The position numbers and the translations under genes are program-made. The notes under the pieces were generated by a model. It had not been told where the DNA came from, did not search any database, and saw only the letters and a program-made list of their open reading frames with translations. A DNA stretch of 64,000 nt from Eukaryota sp. TZLM1-RC (lineage: Eukaryota > Metamonada: BaSk clade), in contig JAUPSS010000006.1 of assembly GCA_040285825.1 (NCBI GenBank), positions 1,240,001-1,304,000 on the forward strand, read 5' to 3'. This document shows positions 47,064 to 57,900 of the stretch, piece by piece. Within the stretch, counting starts at the first letter, position 1. Every line of letters starts with the position of its first letter.

Positions 47064-48084
47064 TTATTCTACAAACACCTTTAGTTTCTCTTTCAGGAGA
47101 TAGGGCGAGCGATAAACTTGAAACTGTTTCCAACCGGAATTGGAGAAAATCCTGTAACAGTTGTACCTCATATGGTGATGCAATATTGTGTTGAGGAGTT
47201 GAATTTGATCAAGATCGCTGTAGTACTGCGTTAACCTTCGAACAGTTTTTTTGAAGGAGTTAAAAAAGGTTTCAATGGGATTTTGCTCCGGGCAGTAAGG
47301 AGGAAGCTTAAAGTAGTGAAGACCTGCCTTTCGTAATGCTTCAGATATGTGTTGATGGATTTGGATCCGACAACCATCCAAGACAATACAGCTACGAGGG
47401 CCACCTCTTGTGCTCAAAAAGCCTAAACGAAGAAGTGAACGCAAGAAGCCAATGAACTGATGTCGGTCAAAGTGACCCTCCTGTATGTGCGAATGAACAT
47501 AACCGTTCACATCTATCGCTACACATGCTGAGATCTGACTATACTTAGTTGATAGACTCTCCACAACTATTGGACAACCCTTTGGTGACCAACCTTGTGT
47601 CCGAGTGAAGTCATTTCGTTGAAACGACACTTCGTCTATAAACAAAAACTGTTCTTGAACAACAGGACCTACAAAGTGAAAGATAGTTCTTTCGAATTGC
47701 TGAATAAGTTCCCGTTTGGCTCTATGTATTAAAGCTTGACATTTCTTGTAAGTGAAGCCTGCTCGTACAAGAGCTCGATTCCCCTGTTTTGTTGTAGTTG
47801 GAGAACTATTTCTTGTAAATACATAACTGCGTTGTCCTTAAGTAAGTTCTTTATGTACTGCAAATCATCAGATGAAAGTTTTCCTCTATCGGTGAAAAGG
47901 CCTTGACAAGCCATCTAGAAATTGTTGACTGGTCTACTAAGAAGTACTTGGTCACTTCAGCCTGTGTTTGTTCTAGCCAAAGATAAGTATAGACAGCCCG
48001 ACCTTTGGTGTCTTCCGATGCATGACACTTAAGATCGCGAAGATCTATTTTGGGGTCAAGTAGAAGTTGAAAAGTATATCCCAT
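47064..48084 (-). pseudogene. Tc1/mariner-like (DDE_3) transposase, frameshifted
   Basis: Minus strand from ATG 48084 (MGYTFQLLLDPKIDL...). N-terminal helix-turn-helix GRAVYTYLWLEQTQAEV..STISRWLVK, a second one ending RALVRAGFTYKK, then the catalytic domain: FIDEVSFQRNDFTRTQGW (first Asp), CIVLDGCRIQIH (second Asp) and PPYCPEQNPIETFFNSFKK (Glu). Stop at 47064-47066. At least two frameshifts, near 47900 and near 47790, separate these parts; the catalytic third itself is open. About 340 codons if joined. No clear terminal inverted repeats were found by eye. Confidence 0.88.
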
Positions 48085-48174
48085 GTGGAAAGAGTGTAAG
48101 AATTTGTGGGAAGGGAAGTTTGTGTGAAAAGATTCAATTGCCCACAAATGCAGTGAAATTGCACACAACTGAAG

Positions 48175-48186
48175 TGTGTGGATTTT
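48175..48186 (-). promoter_or_regulatory. AAAATCCACACA upstream of the DDE_3 start
   Basis: About 90 bp before ATG 48084 on the transposase's own strand; identical to 42086-42097 before the MULE ORF. Confidence 0.25.
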
Positions 48187-48244
48187 GCGCCATTTTGAAT
48201 AAAAATGTGGAAAATGAATTTATCCCTATTTTTCTTTAAATTAA

Positions 48245-48315
48245 TTTATTTTCATAACTACAAACTAGAAATCAATATCTTCAAAAAAAACTTCCACACT
48301 AGACTTGCCAAAGTA
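48245..48315 (-). mobile_element. LINE 3'-terminal remnant (F3/F5 type)
   Basis: The complement encodes GKSSVEVFFEDIDF and stop, matching the C-terminal ...ACLEDIEF / ...ACFEDID of F3 and F5. About 70 bp only. Confidence 0.6.
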
Positions 48316-48852
48316 GAATCCGTTCCATTCCCTTTTCCACTTCCACTTCCTCATAAGTTTATTGCATTTCCATCTGCATAAATCTTATGGCTTTTTCATT
48401 GATTATTTAATTATGAAATAAGTAAACTCTTTTGCTTGTAAGTATGGTGCAGAATACACTTCCATCAACCCTGAATTTTAAACAGTTGCTATTTGAAAAA
48501 TGGAGATCCCTTGGTGTTGAAGAGTGAATATAACAAAAATAGAGTGGTGGATTTTGCTTCATATTGCTATAGTACTGATAGGTTTGAATGTGGATGGAAA
48601 AGCTCCACAGATGGTCATTTATTACTAGAAAATTTTATAGTATGGGTTTCAGGAAGGGATGACTAATAAACACGACATTTTTCTTTAGGTTTTATTTGAA
48701 TTATTTCGTCTTTTTTAATATTGTTTTATTCAATAAATAAAGTGTTTTGTTCTTTAAGTTTCCGTAAATTCGAATATGTAATTTCAGCATTCGCTGATAA
48801 AAGTATGTAGCCATCTTACTAGTGAGTACATAAGTATATAGAATCACATTAA
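48316..48852. other. no gene recognised
   Basis: AT-rich, nothing seen on either strand. Confidence 0.4.
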
Positions 48853-48930
48853 TCAAAATTAACTTTATCTTAACCCGCCTTAACTAACATACTGATACAT
48901 ACATACAGCTAGCATAATGCCTAATGGCAA
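48853..48930. repeat. imperfect direct repeat, left copy
   Basis: Resembles 49331-49410 (TTATCTTAACCCGCCTT against TTATCTCGACCCGCCTT; AGCATAATGCCTAATGGCA against AACATAATGCCTGGAGGCA). The two flank the gypsy remnant and could be parts of LTRs. Confidence 0.5.
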
Positions 48931-49062
48931 CAAACACAAAGAATAAGTAAGAATGATGGTATTTTCCAGCTTATGGTGAACTGAAACAGGTTTTGAAAGC
49001 ACGACCACAACATCTATTATATTTATTTATTCGACCATCTGATGTAACCAATTATTCGTCAC

Positions 49063-49278
49063 AAGATGGTTACCTACTTGACAAATTTTGACTTTGATAT
49101 CATACACAAAAAAGGTGTAAATAGTCACTGGGCTGATACGATATCAAGAAACAAAGGCACAAATTTAGTGAATGTTGCGTTACTTAGGGCAATCGCAGCT
49201 ACTAATTCAGGAAAACATGTCATTGAAAAAATACATGACAAGTATATTACTGCTCAAGGACCCTTTTGTACTGTATGA
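49063..49278 (+). mobile_element. Ty3/gypsy RNase H-end remnant
   Basis: Encodes W-VTYLTNFDFDIIHKKGVNSHWADTISRNKG, the well-known end of gypsy RNase H (W...L..FDF.I.H..G..N..AD.LSR), with a further 40 codons. No RT, integrase or gag nearby; heavily reduced. Confidence 0.75.
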
Positions 49279-49330
49279 TGTTTTTTTGGATAAACAACCA
49301 AGGAAACTACCTTAATATATATCGAATAGT

Positions 49331-49410
49331 ATCAAACACAATTATCTTTATCTCGACCCGCCTTGTTAAACACACTATCATTCAGCTAACATAATGCCTG
49401 GAGGCAGCGC
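49331..49410. repeat. imperfect direct repeat, right copy
   Basis: Partner of 48853-48930. Confidence 0.5.
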
Positions 49411-49419
49411 AGCTCATTT

Positions 49420-49545
49420 TGTGACATGCTACAAATTGTTCGAAATTGATAACTTATCCTTCTTCACTACATGATGCTATTAGAGACACTGTTTTCAATA
49501 GATTACCACAGTTTTTCAGTCAAATTAGAGAAAAATATTAAAATG
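49420..49545 (+). mobile_element. F4 retrotransposon micro-remnant
   Basis: Matches KLITYRSSLHDAVRDTVFN of F4 (compare about 21440) and then jumps to RLPRFFNRIRE near the F4 end, so it has an internal deletion. Confidence 0.65.
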
Positions 49546-49589
49546 TTGATGAAAAAATATAATTGCTTTAAGAAATAGAATATCAACAT

Positions 49590-51310
49590 TCAAAACGTAA
49601 TGATTTGCCTTGGAGTTTCATCAATTACAACAAGAAATTGCTCTGGTTCAGGCTTCCAGAAAAGCTTCACCTCACTACCATCAAAACGCAACCGGTATAT
49701 GTCAGCACGTTTGATCTCGGCAGGTAGACATAGTTGAGACAATGCAGCTCCATTAACAGCAACGATTCTGAATGTGTCCTTAGATTGAGTTTGACGGATT
49801 ACACAAAAATATCCATCAGTAGATTCGTTATCCGCACTTAACTCATTCAACATACAATTTTTATGCAATTTTTGCTTCCTAGTGGATGAGGGGCAAAATA
49901 TGCTTTCATCATTAAGCAAAACAGAGACTCGTTTTCATTCAGAAAGAAAAACTGATCATTGTTGCAGTCAAATTTTCTGTAGAGAAAAGGCAGACACAAG
50001 CAACGATTAAAATAATGTTTTTGATTCAATAGAAATTCATCATCAATTAATAAAAATGCGGCATTCATAGGAAGAAGTTGTTTATAAATTTCAGTTTCTG
50101 AAGCACTCATCCAATCATGACAACTGACGATTCTGCTGAGTAGTAGAAATGAATGAACATATGTAATAATTGAACTGTTTTCTGGTGGCACCTGTTGAAA
50201 ATCTTCATGTAAATCATAAAGAACATCCGCTTCATCCAATTTCCCTTCATCAAAAATAATCAAGATGTGGTTTAAGTTATAATTAAAACTCTTGTCAATA
50301 AAACTCTTATATTCATGCTGGAATACTTTGACTGAAGGATCAAGTTTGCTTTTGCAAAACTAATTCACTTCAACGATAACAGTGATCTCAGCATAAAAAT
50401 TCCCCAAAATTTGTGTTAATAAAAGAAAATTCTGGTTGCAAATGTTTTCGAAGAATACAACGATTTTCTGATAATTTCTCAAATACTTGAAATCATTTGT
50501 CAAAAAATCAAACAGATTTGTAGATGGGGCTGTCATCACTATGCAAGCAGTGTCTGATAACTCGGACATTGCATAATATATTGCAGTAGTCAACCCAGAA
50601 CAAGGCAACTGTGGCTTAATCATGATTAACTTTCGGCCACAAGGAAGCTGATTAAGTTTCTGTGACAATTCAACCATGCCCTTGTGGACTGAAAATGGCA
50701 AGTGGGTATTTTTGAATAGCGAAGGATCTGCACAACCATTTTGAAGAAAAGAAGTATACATGGACTCAACGTCATCGACAGACGCACAAGGAAAAAAGCT
50801 AACACTTCGCAACCCATTTGGCAATGGTGGCTTTTTGAAAGGAAAATCCTTGTCATACTTAAGGAGGGGATTGTTATGACTAAGCCTGTTGTATAATAGT
50901 TGGTGTTGGTTGACTGAAAGAGTTTCTAAATTCATGGCATTGAACCCTCTGTCCACATTAAATACATATAACCTCGTATTTTCAATGACATTAGTTGATG
51001 ATAATTGAGTTTGTTGAGCCACCAAAGATGCTAAATCTACGATAGGTTGCAATCAAGATTGTCCAAAAGTTGAAAACATTGGCTCTGATGACAAATCGTA
51101 CAAGGCAGTGAATTCTTCTCCGGATATGTGAACGAACGGTAGCGAACAAGGGAATAATGTAGTCCACAAAGCGTATGTATGAAAGAGCACTTGGTGGAAT
51201 CCAATGCGTAACTGTCTGATTGAAATGGATTAGAAGTCAAGACTCTTTCTTTCCACGTTTATCAATGTCAGTGAAAAGGCCGCGGGTGAAGTTTAACAAA
51301 TCCATCCTAA
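49590..51310 (-). pseudogene. decayed relative of the 1135-residue protein
   Basis: Minus strand, four open blocks with frameshifts and stops. 51300-51115 repeats the N-terminal fragment seen at 41396-41540 (DSTKCSFIHTLCGLHYSL, YPEKN). 51049-50360 contains KLIMIKPQLPCSGLTTAIYYAMSEL ... IVVFFEN ... EITVIVEV, which lines up by pattern with KIGILELSKNRYCAGLHTSFLLSLV ... LIFYFPK ... RVLFVCCS of the intact protein: alternating strands and helices like a P-loop NTPase that has lost its Walker A. 50263-49847 and 49919-49590 give the rest to an ending ...DETPRQIITF. The break at 51050 is a TGA between two blocks that otherwise read on. Confidence 0.55.
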
Positions 51311-52299
51311 ATGGCGACATGCTTGAAAAGGGAATTGCCTTGATAAACATTTTCATGATATACAATCCTTCTACCTTACTCTTCCTCTCACTTGCTACAA
51401 TCCAGCTGGTCTTTCCAAGAATCTCATACTCTTCATGATAACAAACGTTGTGTATGACTCATTCAACTTATATTATGCACATCTAGGTAACGCGTTTCCT
51501 TTTTGCCCTACCAACATGGTTCCTACATTAACTCAACAATTTTGGAACCACTCTCTCTTTCATGTGCCTCTGTTTCCTTTTTAATAGAAGAGCAGCAAGC
51601 TGAATATTTGTGGTTGGTGGGCTCTGTGGTTTGGTCTTGGACAGAAGAACAATTTGTCTGGTTGTCAAGTGGAAAAGTTGCTTGATATGATTGACTCTGA
51701 GGAATTGAAGATTGAAGGACTTTATGAAGATGTTTTTCTTTCTTTTCACCAACAACGTCAATTTAATGAATTTTTGTTTGTATTTTCTATTAAATATTTT
51801 TCAAATAACTCACAAATTCCACCTCAATGGATTTTGGTAATCTACATCGCGAACGATATGACACAATTCGATATTTTAGATTAGAAATTCATTCAAGATA
51901 AAATATGCAGAGATTGCACAGATACTACTGGTTCTACCCATCACTACTTTCATTCTCCACATCAATATGTCTATTTTTCAATTGCAGTCTCACATTATCT
52001 TTAGTCATTAAGAAAGGTTAAAGGCAAAGACTATTGTGATTATCAAAGAGTGAACTGTGCCAAACTTTGCTTCTCAATCGTATTTTTCATTAGAATTTTA
52101 TAAACTAAGAGAAAATAAAATGCACTGCAGCAATATGTCCAACTTTAGCAACAAAAGGGAAGAGCAAACACATAACCTGGAACTCTGATATAGAGTGCAA
52201 AACAGACTCATCTTTAGAAAACACAAATACAAGAAATGTTTCAAAGCAAAAATAGTGTAAGCAGAACAGTTCCAATCAACAAAGAATCTGTCATCTTCA
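51311..52299. other. no gene assigned
   Basis: Open stretches at 51503-51685 and 51600-51890 (+; one reads KLLDMIDSEELKIEGLYEDVF) could be eroded exons, since GT...AG pairs of 24-35 bp can be drawn between them, but no family supports any model. The last 250 bp before the GT8 gene are non-coding. Confidence 0.3.
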
Positions 52300-53490
52300 A
52301 TGCCGTCACGAAGAGGAAGACGCAGAGGTGGACCTTCACACAACTCTCCTAAACGGGCACGTATTATTAGAGAGCCCATTTCTCTAGATGATAACCTTAT
52401 GCACTACATCTTCAACTCCTGGACAACACAGCATCCTTCCGATACACATCTAGACTTTTTCAAACTCTCTTCCTTCATGTCAAAAGTACCATATGTCAGC
52501 AAGAAATTCTGTGCCATTTCCCGATCTATACTGGCGACTTCATCAAGTCCTCCCACGGCACGACTTACTTCATCTTCCAGTAAGTACGCTTATGTCACTC
52601 TCCTCATGGCTAACGAGGCTTACCTACCTGGTGTTCTTACCTTAGGTTACACTCTTCGCTCGTCCCCTCATGATAAAATATGCATGTGTACCCCAGATAT
52701 CTCGGATCGGGCCAAGTATTTTATTGCCAAGTTTTTCAAAATAGTTGTTATTGATTACATAAAGGATTCCCGAATAGGCCCAACCAAGTGGAAAAAGTTT
52801 CAACATCATTACAACCCTTGGTTAAAGTTTTGTTTTACAAAGTTTAGGTTATTTGAACTTACACAATATGAAAAGGTTTTATTCCTAGATGCAGATACAA
52901 TCTCTTTAAATACTACAGAATTGGACACCCTATTCAACCTACCAGCACCCGCTGGTACTCTTACCTCTGATACTTTCATTTCTCATGCTCGTATGATTAG
53001 AACCAAGGATCTAGAGGTTTCTTTGCGCAAGTTTTATGGTTTGTTTATGTTCAGTTTATTTACTCATCTTAGGAATAGCAGGAGCTGTGTTATTGTTAAG
53101 ACCATCATTATCATCGCTGTTTGAACTTGGTCAGGTTGCGAGTAATTACTTTGGTAACTATAACGACAATGCCGGTTTGTTTTGCTTTTCTTCTTCTGAT
53201 TTTAGGTGCTGATGAAGCTGTCTTGTCTCGATATTTCAAGTCTAAATGGACTAATATCTCTAAAAGGTTCAATAGTGTTCCTTGGAAAGGTTATGAAAAT
53301 CAAGTATTATGGTTTGTAATTATTTCTCTAGTTTTCTCATTTCAGGCATTATGTCACGGCTGCACCTTGGAATTTCGAACAGTATTGGGACGATTATGAA
53401 GTTTTCTATGATTTCAATCGAGAAATGATTCAGCAGGATGCAGAGCTGAATGAAGTTTTGGAACCAGTCTTGAAACATTCTAAAAAGTAA
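52300..53490 (+). CDS. GT8 (glycogenin-type) glycosyltransferase with F-box-like N-terminus
   Basis: Four exons, 52300-53038, 53073-53174, 53206-53311 and 53346-53490; introns 34, 31 and 34 bp; 363 residues. GT8 enzymes move a sugar from a UDP or related donor to a protein or sugar acceptor. Seen: YAYVTLLMANEAYLPGVLTLGYTLR (97-121, start of the fold), the metal-binding DAD at 197-199 in LFLDADT, GAVLLLRPS after the first intron, ADEAVLSRYF, and HYVTAAPWNF near the end, corresponding to HY...KPW of glycogenins. Residues about 28-78 (SLDDNLMHYIFNSW...FMSKVPYVSKKFCAISRSIL) have the spacing of an F-box. There is no signal peptide or membrane anchor, so it is probably cytosolic. Start: first ATG of the frame. 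The GT8 call is firm; the F-box is tentative. Confidence 0.9.
53039..53072 (+). other. 34-bp intron of the GT8 gene
   Basis: GTTTGT donor, TCTTAG acceptor, within a Gly codon; joins KFYG to IAGAVLLL. Confidence 0.9.
53175..53205 (+). other. 31-bp intron of the GT8 gene
   Basis: GTTTGT donor, TTTTAG acceptor; joins NDNAG to ADEAVLS. Confidence 0.9.
53312..53345 (+). other. 34-bp intron of the GT8 gene
   Basis: GTTTGT donor, TTTCAG acceptor; joins NQVLW to HYVTAAPW. Confidence 0.88.
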
Positions 53491-53924
53491 TTTTGATTGT
53501 ATGTATGTTTATTTATAAAGGTTTTTATAATGGTTTCTTTAAATTCATTTGATTTTAAGGCTGTTTTCTACTCAATTCTCGCAGTGTGAACTAGATTAAG
53601 AGTGATTTTTGTTTAAAATTTTGTGATTTTTTTAGATAATTAGGTTTGTTGTTTGTCAGCTGAATTTAACTTAAAATTAATCAAATTAATTGGTGTAATT
53701 CAAATGTAATTGAATACAAATTAAATAAACAAATATCAATTAATTCACTATAACTACAAAAAAGAACAATCACCAAATTAATCAAGGGAAAAACAATAAC
53801 CACAATTTATTTTAATCAACAGAACATCTTTCTAAAAGTACTTAAAACATACAATTGTGCTGCAGTATATCACTGTGCATCAACGATACAAAATCGACTG
53901 CAAAAAGTGCTAAAACAATGGGTG
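53491..53924. other. 3' flank of GT8, no gene
   Basis: AT-rich spacer running into a LINE remnant; nothing else seen. Confidence 0.4.
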
Positions 53925-54135
53925 ATAAGTAGGCAACCCAAAATATTGAAAGTTCTGCAGATGAGGTTTCCTTCATATCAATCAAAAAATTTGCAAAAGC
54001 AGGATTTTCATGTTTAGTCGTGCTGAGGCAAACAATAAAAATCTTACTTTTCAACAGAAAATTTTGCAGTTTTTTCAACGCAAATTGAATAGCTATAGGA
54101 AAACATGATTGTCTTAACTCAGGAACTAAACTTGA
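53925..54135 (-). mobile_element. LINE remnant (F1/F3 type)
   Basis: The complement encodes LKKLQNFLLKSKIFIVCLS..KHENPAFANFLIDMKETSSAEL, matching the region LQKKILKVLENLDYIVRLSLAKAKNPVFANFLIDLEDS of F3. Confidence 0.65.
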
Positions 54136-54968
54136 TACTTCTTCTCTTAAGTTATTAGGGTATTTAATTACTTATTCCGGTGGGAATGCGTCTAATTTCT
54201 TAGACGTCTACCATCAGTATTTCGCAATTGAGTGTGTAATCATGTTGACCTTGATGATAAGTTCAGCTGTATTGAGTAAATCAGTTTTTGGCGTTTTAGT
54301 TGATATTCTGGAAATCATTTGATGAATGTTAAAAAATATCCAGTTGATATAAATGATTCTGTTTGGGTAATCATTTGTAGCAACAATTTAAAGAATTTGA
54401 CAAGTATAAGTGGTTCAAGCTATCAAATTCGGCAAAGTGGTTACATAATTTAGCTCTAGTTTTTTTTGTTTATTGTAATTCATTCAATCACATAAGTGAA
54501 TATGTATTTTCCGTTGTTACAAAAAATTGTGTTTATAAAGTGCCCTTTACAAACATAACAATGATTCGATGTGAACTTGCACTCAATGTTACATGTCACT
54601 CAATACAGTTGATCAATTGATCACAATCAATTGCTAAACACTGTCTTATCACACAAAGATCATTTTGAAGTTAGATTAGTCAGTGGGTAATATGAATATC
54701 AATCTGATAATAAACAGCTTTATTGATTGACTTTTGAGTGGTACTTATTTGATTGATTTGGTGTGATTGGCACATCGTAAAGTATACACTGTATTTATAT
54801 TCATATACGTAAATACTCAACTACTGTGATGTAGAGCGTTAGATGGAATGAAATCAAATATCCAAACCCTGGATAATCAAAAATTGTTGCTTAGTTTTTC
54901 TTGGAAAGGTTCCACATATATTGAAACAACAATCAACCATAAATTTATAAATTTCAACCATAATACTG
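54136..54968. other. no gene recognised
   Basis: AT-rich sequence downstream of the large minus-strand gene; nothing seen. Confidence 0.4.
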
Positions 54969-57900
54969 CTACAAAATTCTAGACTCACCGACTACTTTTA
55001 ATACACCCTCACTTTCAGTGATTCGATAAATGTTTCTATCAAGCCAACCAAAATATGTCTTAGAATTCGAAAACAAACACTCCGTGCCAAAACTGAGTGA
55101 TCCTGGCTTGGCCTTGCTTAGTAGAGAAAGTTTATATTTATCTGTATCTATATTAACAAAAACAAAACAATCATCTTTGAAATCGGAGATGTTGGTAAAT
55201 TCATATGAAACCTTCTCTTCACATGAAAGATGCTTAAGAAAATAGTATAAAGCCTTTGCTGGTTTAACTAAATCGTTAGATACAGTGGATGACTCTGTGT
55301 AAAAAGTTGAGAGAGACAAGTGGAAATCGCTTAACAACAATTGTAAAAAATACAAATGACATTTTAGTAAAGTGTTTGATTCACTGGATAATTGCTCATA
55401 GTTGTCTGCAGTAAATAAGTACTCAGTTAGAGAAAAATTGCTATGATATTTGAGCAACTTCTGAACACTTTCTTCAGCACAGTGAAGCATCCACGCTGTG
55501 CATATCAACTTTATAAAACTTTGTTCCGGATCATCAAATTTGCTAAGATCAAAGTGATGGTAGTTTCCACTAATTAGTGGGATATTGACTAGTTCATTAA
55601 ACAATTGAACATCCACGAAATTGTTGTTTTCCACTGTAGAAGGAAGAAGAGAACTAGAAGCATCTCGCTGATCATGTTGAGCTACCCACACTTTCAACAG
55701 GCCACACTTGGCATAACAATTCTGCTCATCAAACAACAGTGCATCTTCATACAACTGTAGTGCTTGCGATAATTTGTCTATGGTTAAAACATTCCAATGA
55801 AACAGTTTTCTCAATAAATCACCGGCTTCAGTCAACGTATGACTCATTCGAACTTTGTTTAAATCACAAGCATCAGAATAATCATCAAGACACTTTATCA
55901 AGCGATGCTCAGTAAGGTATTCATGAGCAAGTTCTGCATTTGAACAACCAAATTTCTTCAATAAAGAAAAAAACAATTGTAGATTGGGAAGTGAACGCTT
56001 TAATTCATCCAACAACATTTGAACAAGTGAGATGGCCATCTGAGAACTTACAATGTCCTTCTGATCAACAAGAGCAACTTGTATAATATTATCGTGGAAT
56101 TCAGAAAATCTAAAATGTGATTCGGAAAAACGATTAGAACAATGACTCTTAACAAGTGAAATACTGGATATCAGTAGCTCTGCAATTTGCTCGGGACTCC
56201 TTTTTTCACAGTGAGACGACAAAATATTATTGTGCCATTGATAGTTATATTCAACAATAAATTTACGAACAAAAATGTGAATATACGACTTGTCTAAATC
56301 AAAGTTGAGGACAACACGCTTCAACAAAAAATGCTTTGACGAAGCGAATGCGTCACATAAGATTTTCGTATCAAAATTAAACGTAGGATCCTTCGACAAA
56401 GAACAAAGAAACAAAAGAGCAAATTGGAGAGAACGAGTATTGAGATGAGAAACATTATTCACCTTCGTAGATTCACACAGGAATCTTAGATATTCGGCAA
56501 CAATCATCCTTGCATTGTCTTCCTTCTTTTGAAACAATTCTAAGCCAAGGTACAGAAAATCGGAGTGAATTTCATTGAACCTTGGATCGATCGCACTTGG
56601 AACATTATTCTTTTTTATGTCAGATAAAATTCGTTCAACAGTGATTCTCCAATCTGGAGAGAGATGTAACTCAGGATAGTCCCATACAAATTTTGTGTAT
56701 TGAAAACTGTTCCTGGTGACTATCATTTTTGTTGATAGGGACCGATTTCCTCTTGGATTGATATAAGTTGAACAACAAACAAATAGCACTCGATTAAGAA
56801 GTTGAAAATTTTCACAGCCTTCAGTGTTGAATGTCTTCTCAACAATGCTTACCAGTTTCGATAAGGAGATTTTTGGAAAATAGAAGATCAAGCGAGAAGT
56901 TGAGTGACGAATACACTCCATTAAATCGACCGTTTCACTTAATACAACATACCGGAAAGCATTAGTGAATCTGACTAGAGAAAGAAGAAACGACGTATGT
57001 AAACCAGCACAATAACGGTTTTTTGACAACTCAAGAATTCCAATTTTAAAATTTTCTTGAAAAATTGGGTCCAAACAAGAACTTAAAAGCAAATCAACAT
57101 TCGAATGGCTTGGAATTGGGCATGGGTCAGCAAATAGCGAAAGTGAAGGCTTTTCACCACTGAAAAAATCAATTAATAAATCACGCTGATTACTATTATC
57201 AGCAGCGGGTGGAAATTGTACCAATTCAGTTGATTCATACTTCTTAAATCTGTGAATACGCCTATAACGCATTGTTTTTTGCTCATTCATCAAAAACTCA
57301 GCAACTTTTCGCGGAGGATAAATCTGATAATGATCAAAGGAAAGAGACTTTACAGTACTTTTCCACAATTGAGAACATGACAATTGGAATATGAGAACTT
57401 TGGTTCGGTTGTCTTCTAGTAATTTCCCTAATTCAGGAGGCCAACAACGAAAGTCATCAGACAACACATTAAATGAATTATGGTGAGGATCATTGACATT
57501 GGAATTATTGTTTGGAAAAAAATATAGAATCTTCTGAGAATGATGACCCGAATCATCAAAAGCAGATTTATCATTGGTGATGTAGTGTTGTGGTTGTACA
57601 CCCAAAAGCTTTAGGGCATGGTTGATTGATAAGTCAAAAAATGCTTTAAAAGGAATACTGAACAAATTCCATAAAAGACAACAAGGAAAATGAGCGTCGT
57701 CTGACTTTTTGGAATTCATTAGAAATTCTTCGGAATTAAATAGGACAATGAGTTCATTGAAGGGAATCTGGCATTTCATAATATCAAACTTTTCGTTCAA
57801 TTTCAATAGTTGCCAAGAAGCTAATTGGGACAAATCCACAGAGCCATCAGAGCAACGAACTTTACACTTTCCATTGAAATAAATGAGATCATTGTTACAG

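Noticed and set aside
50360-51052. A STAND/NLR-type NTPase
   Set aside because: The strand/helix pattern fits an NTPase core but no Walker A lysine motif is present, and the locus is broken.
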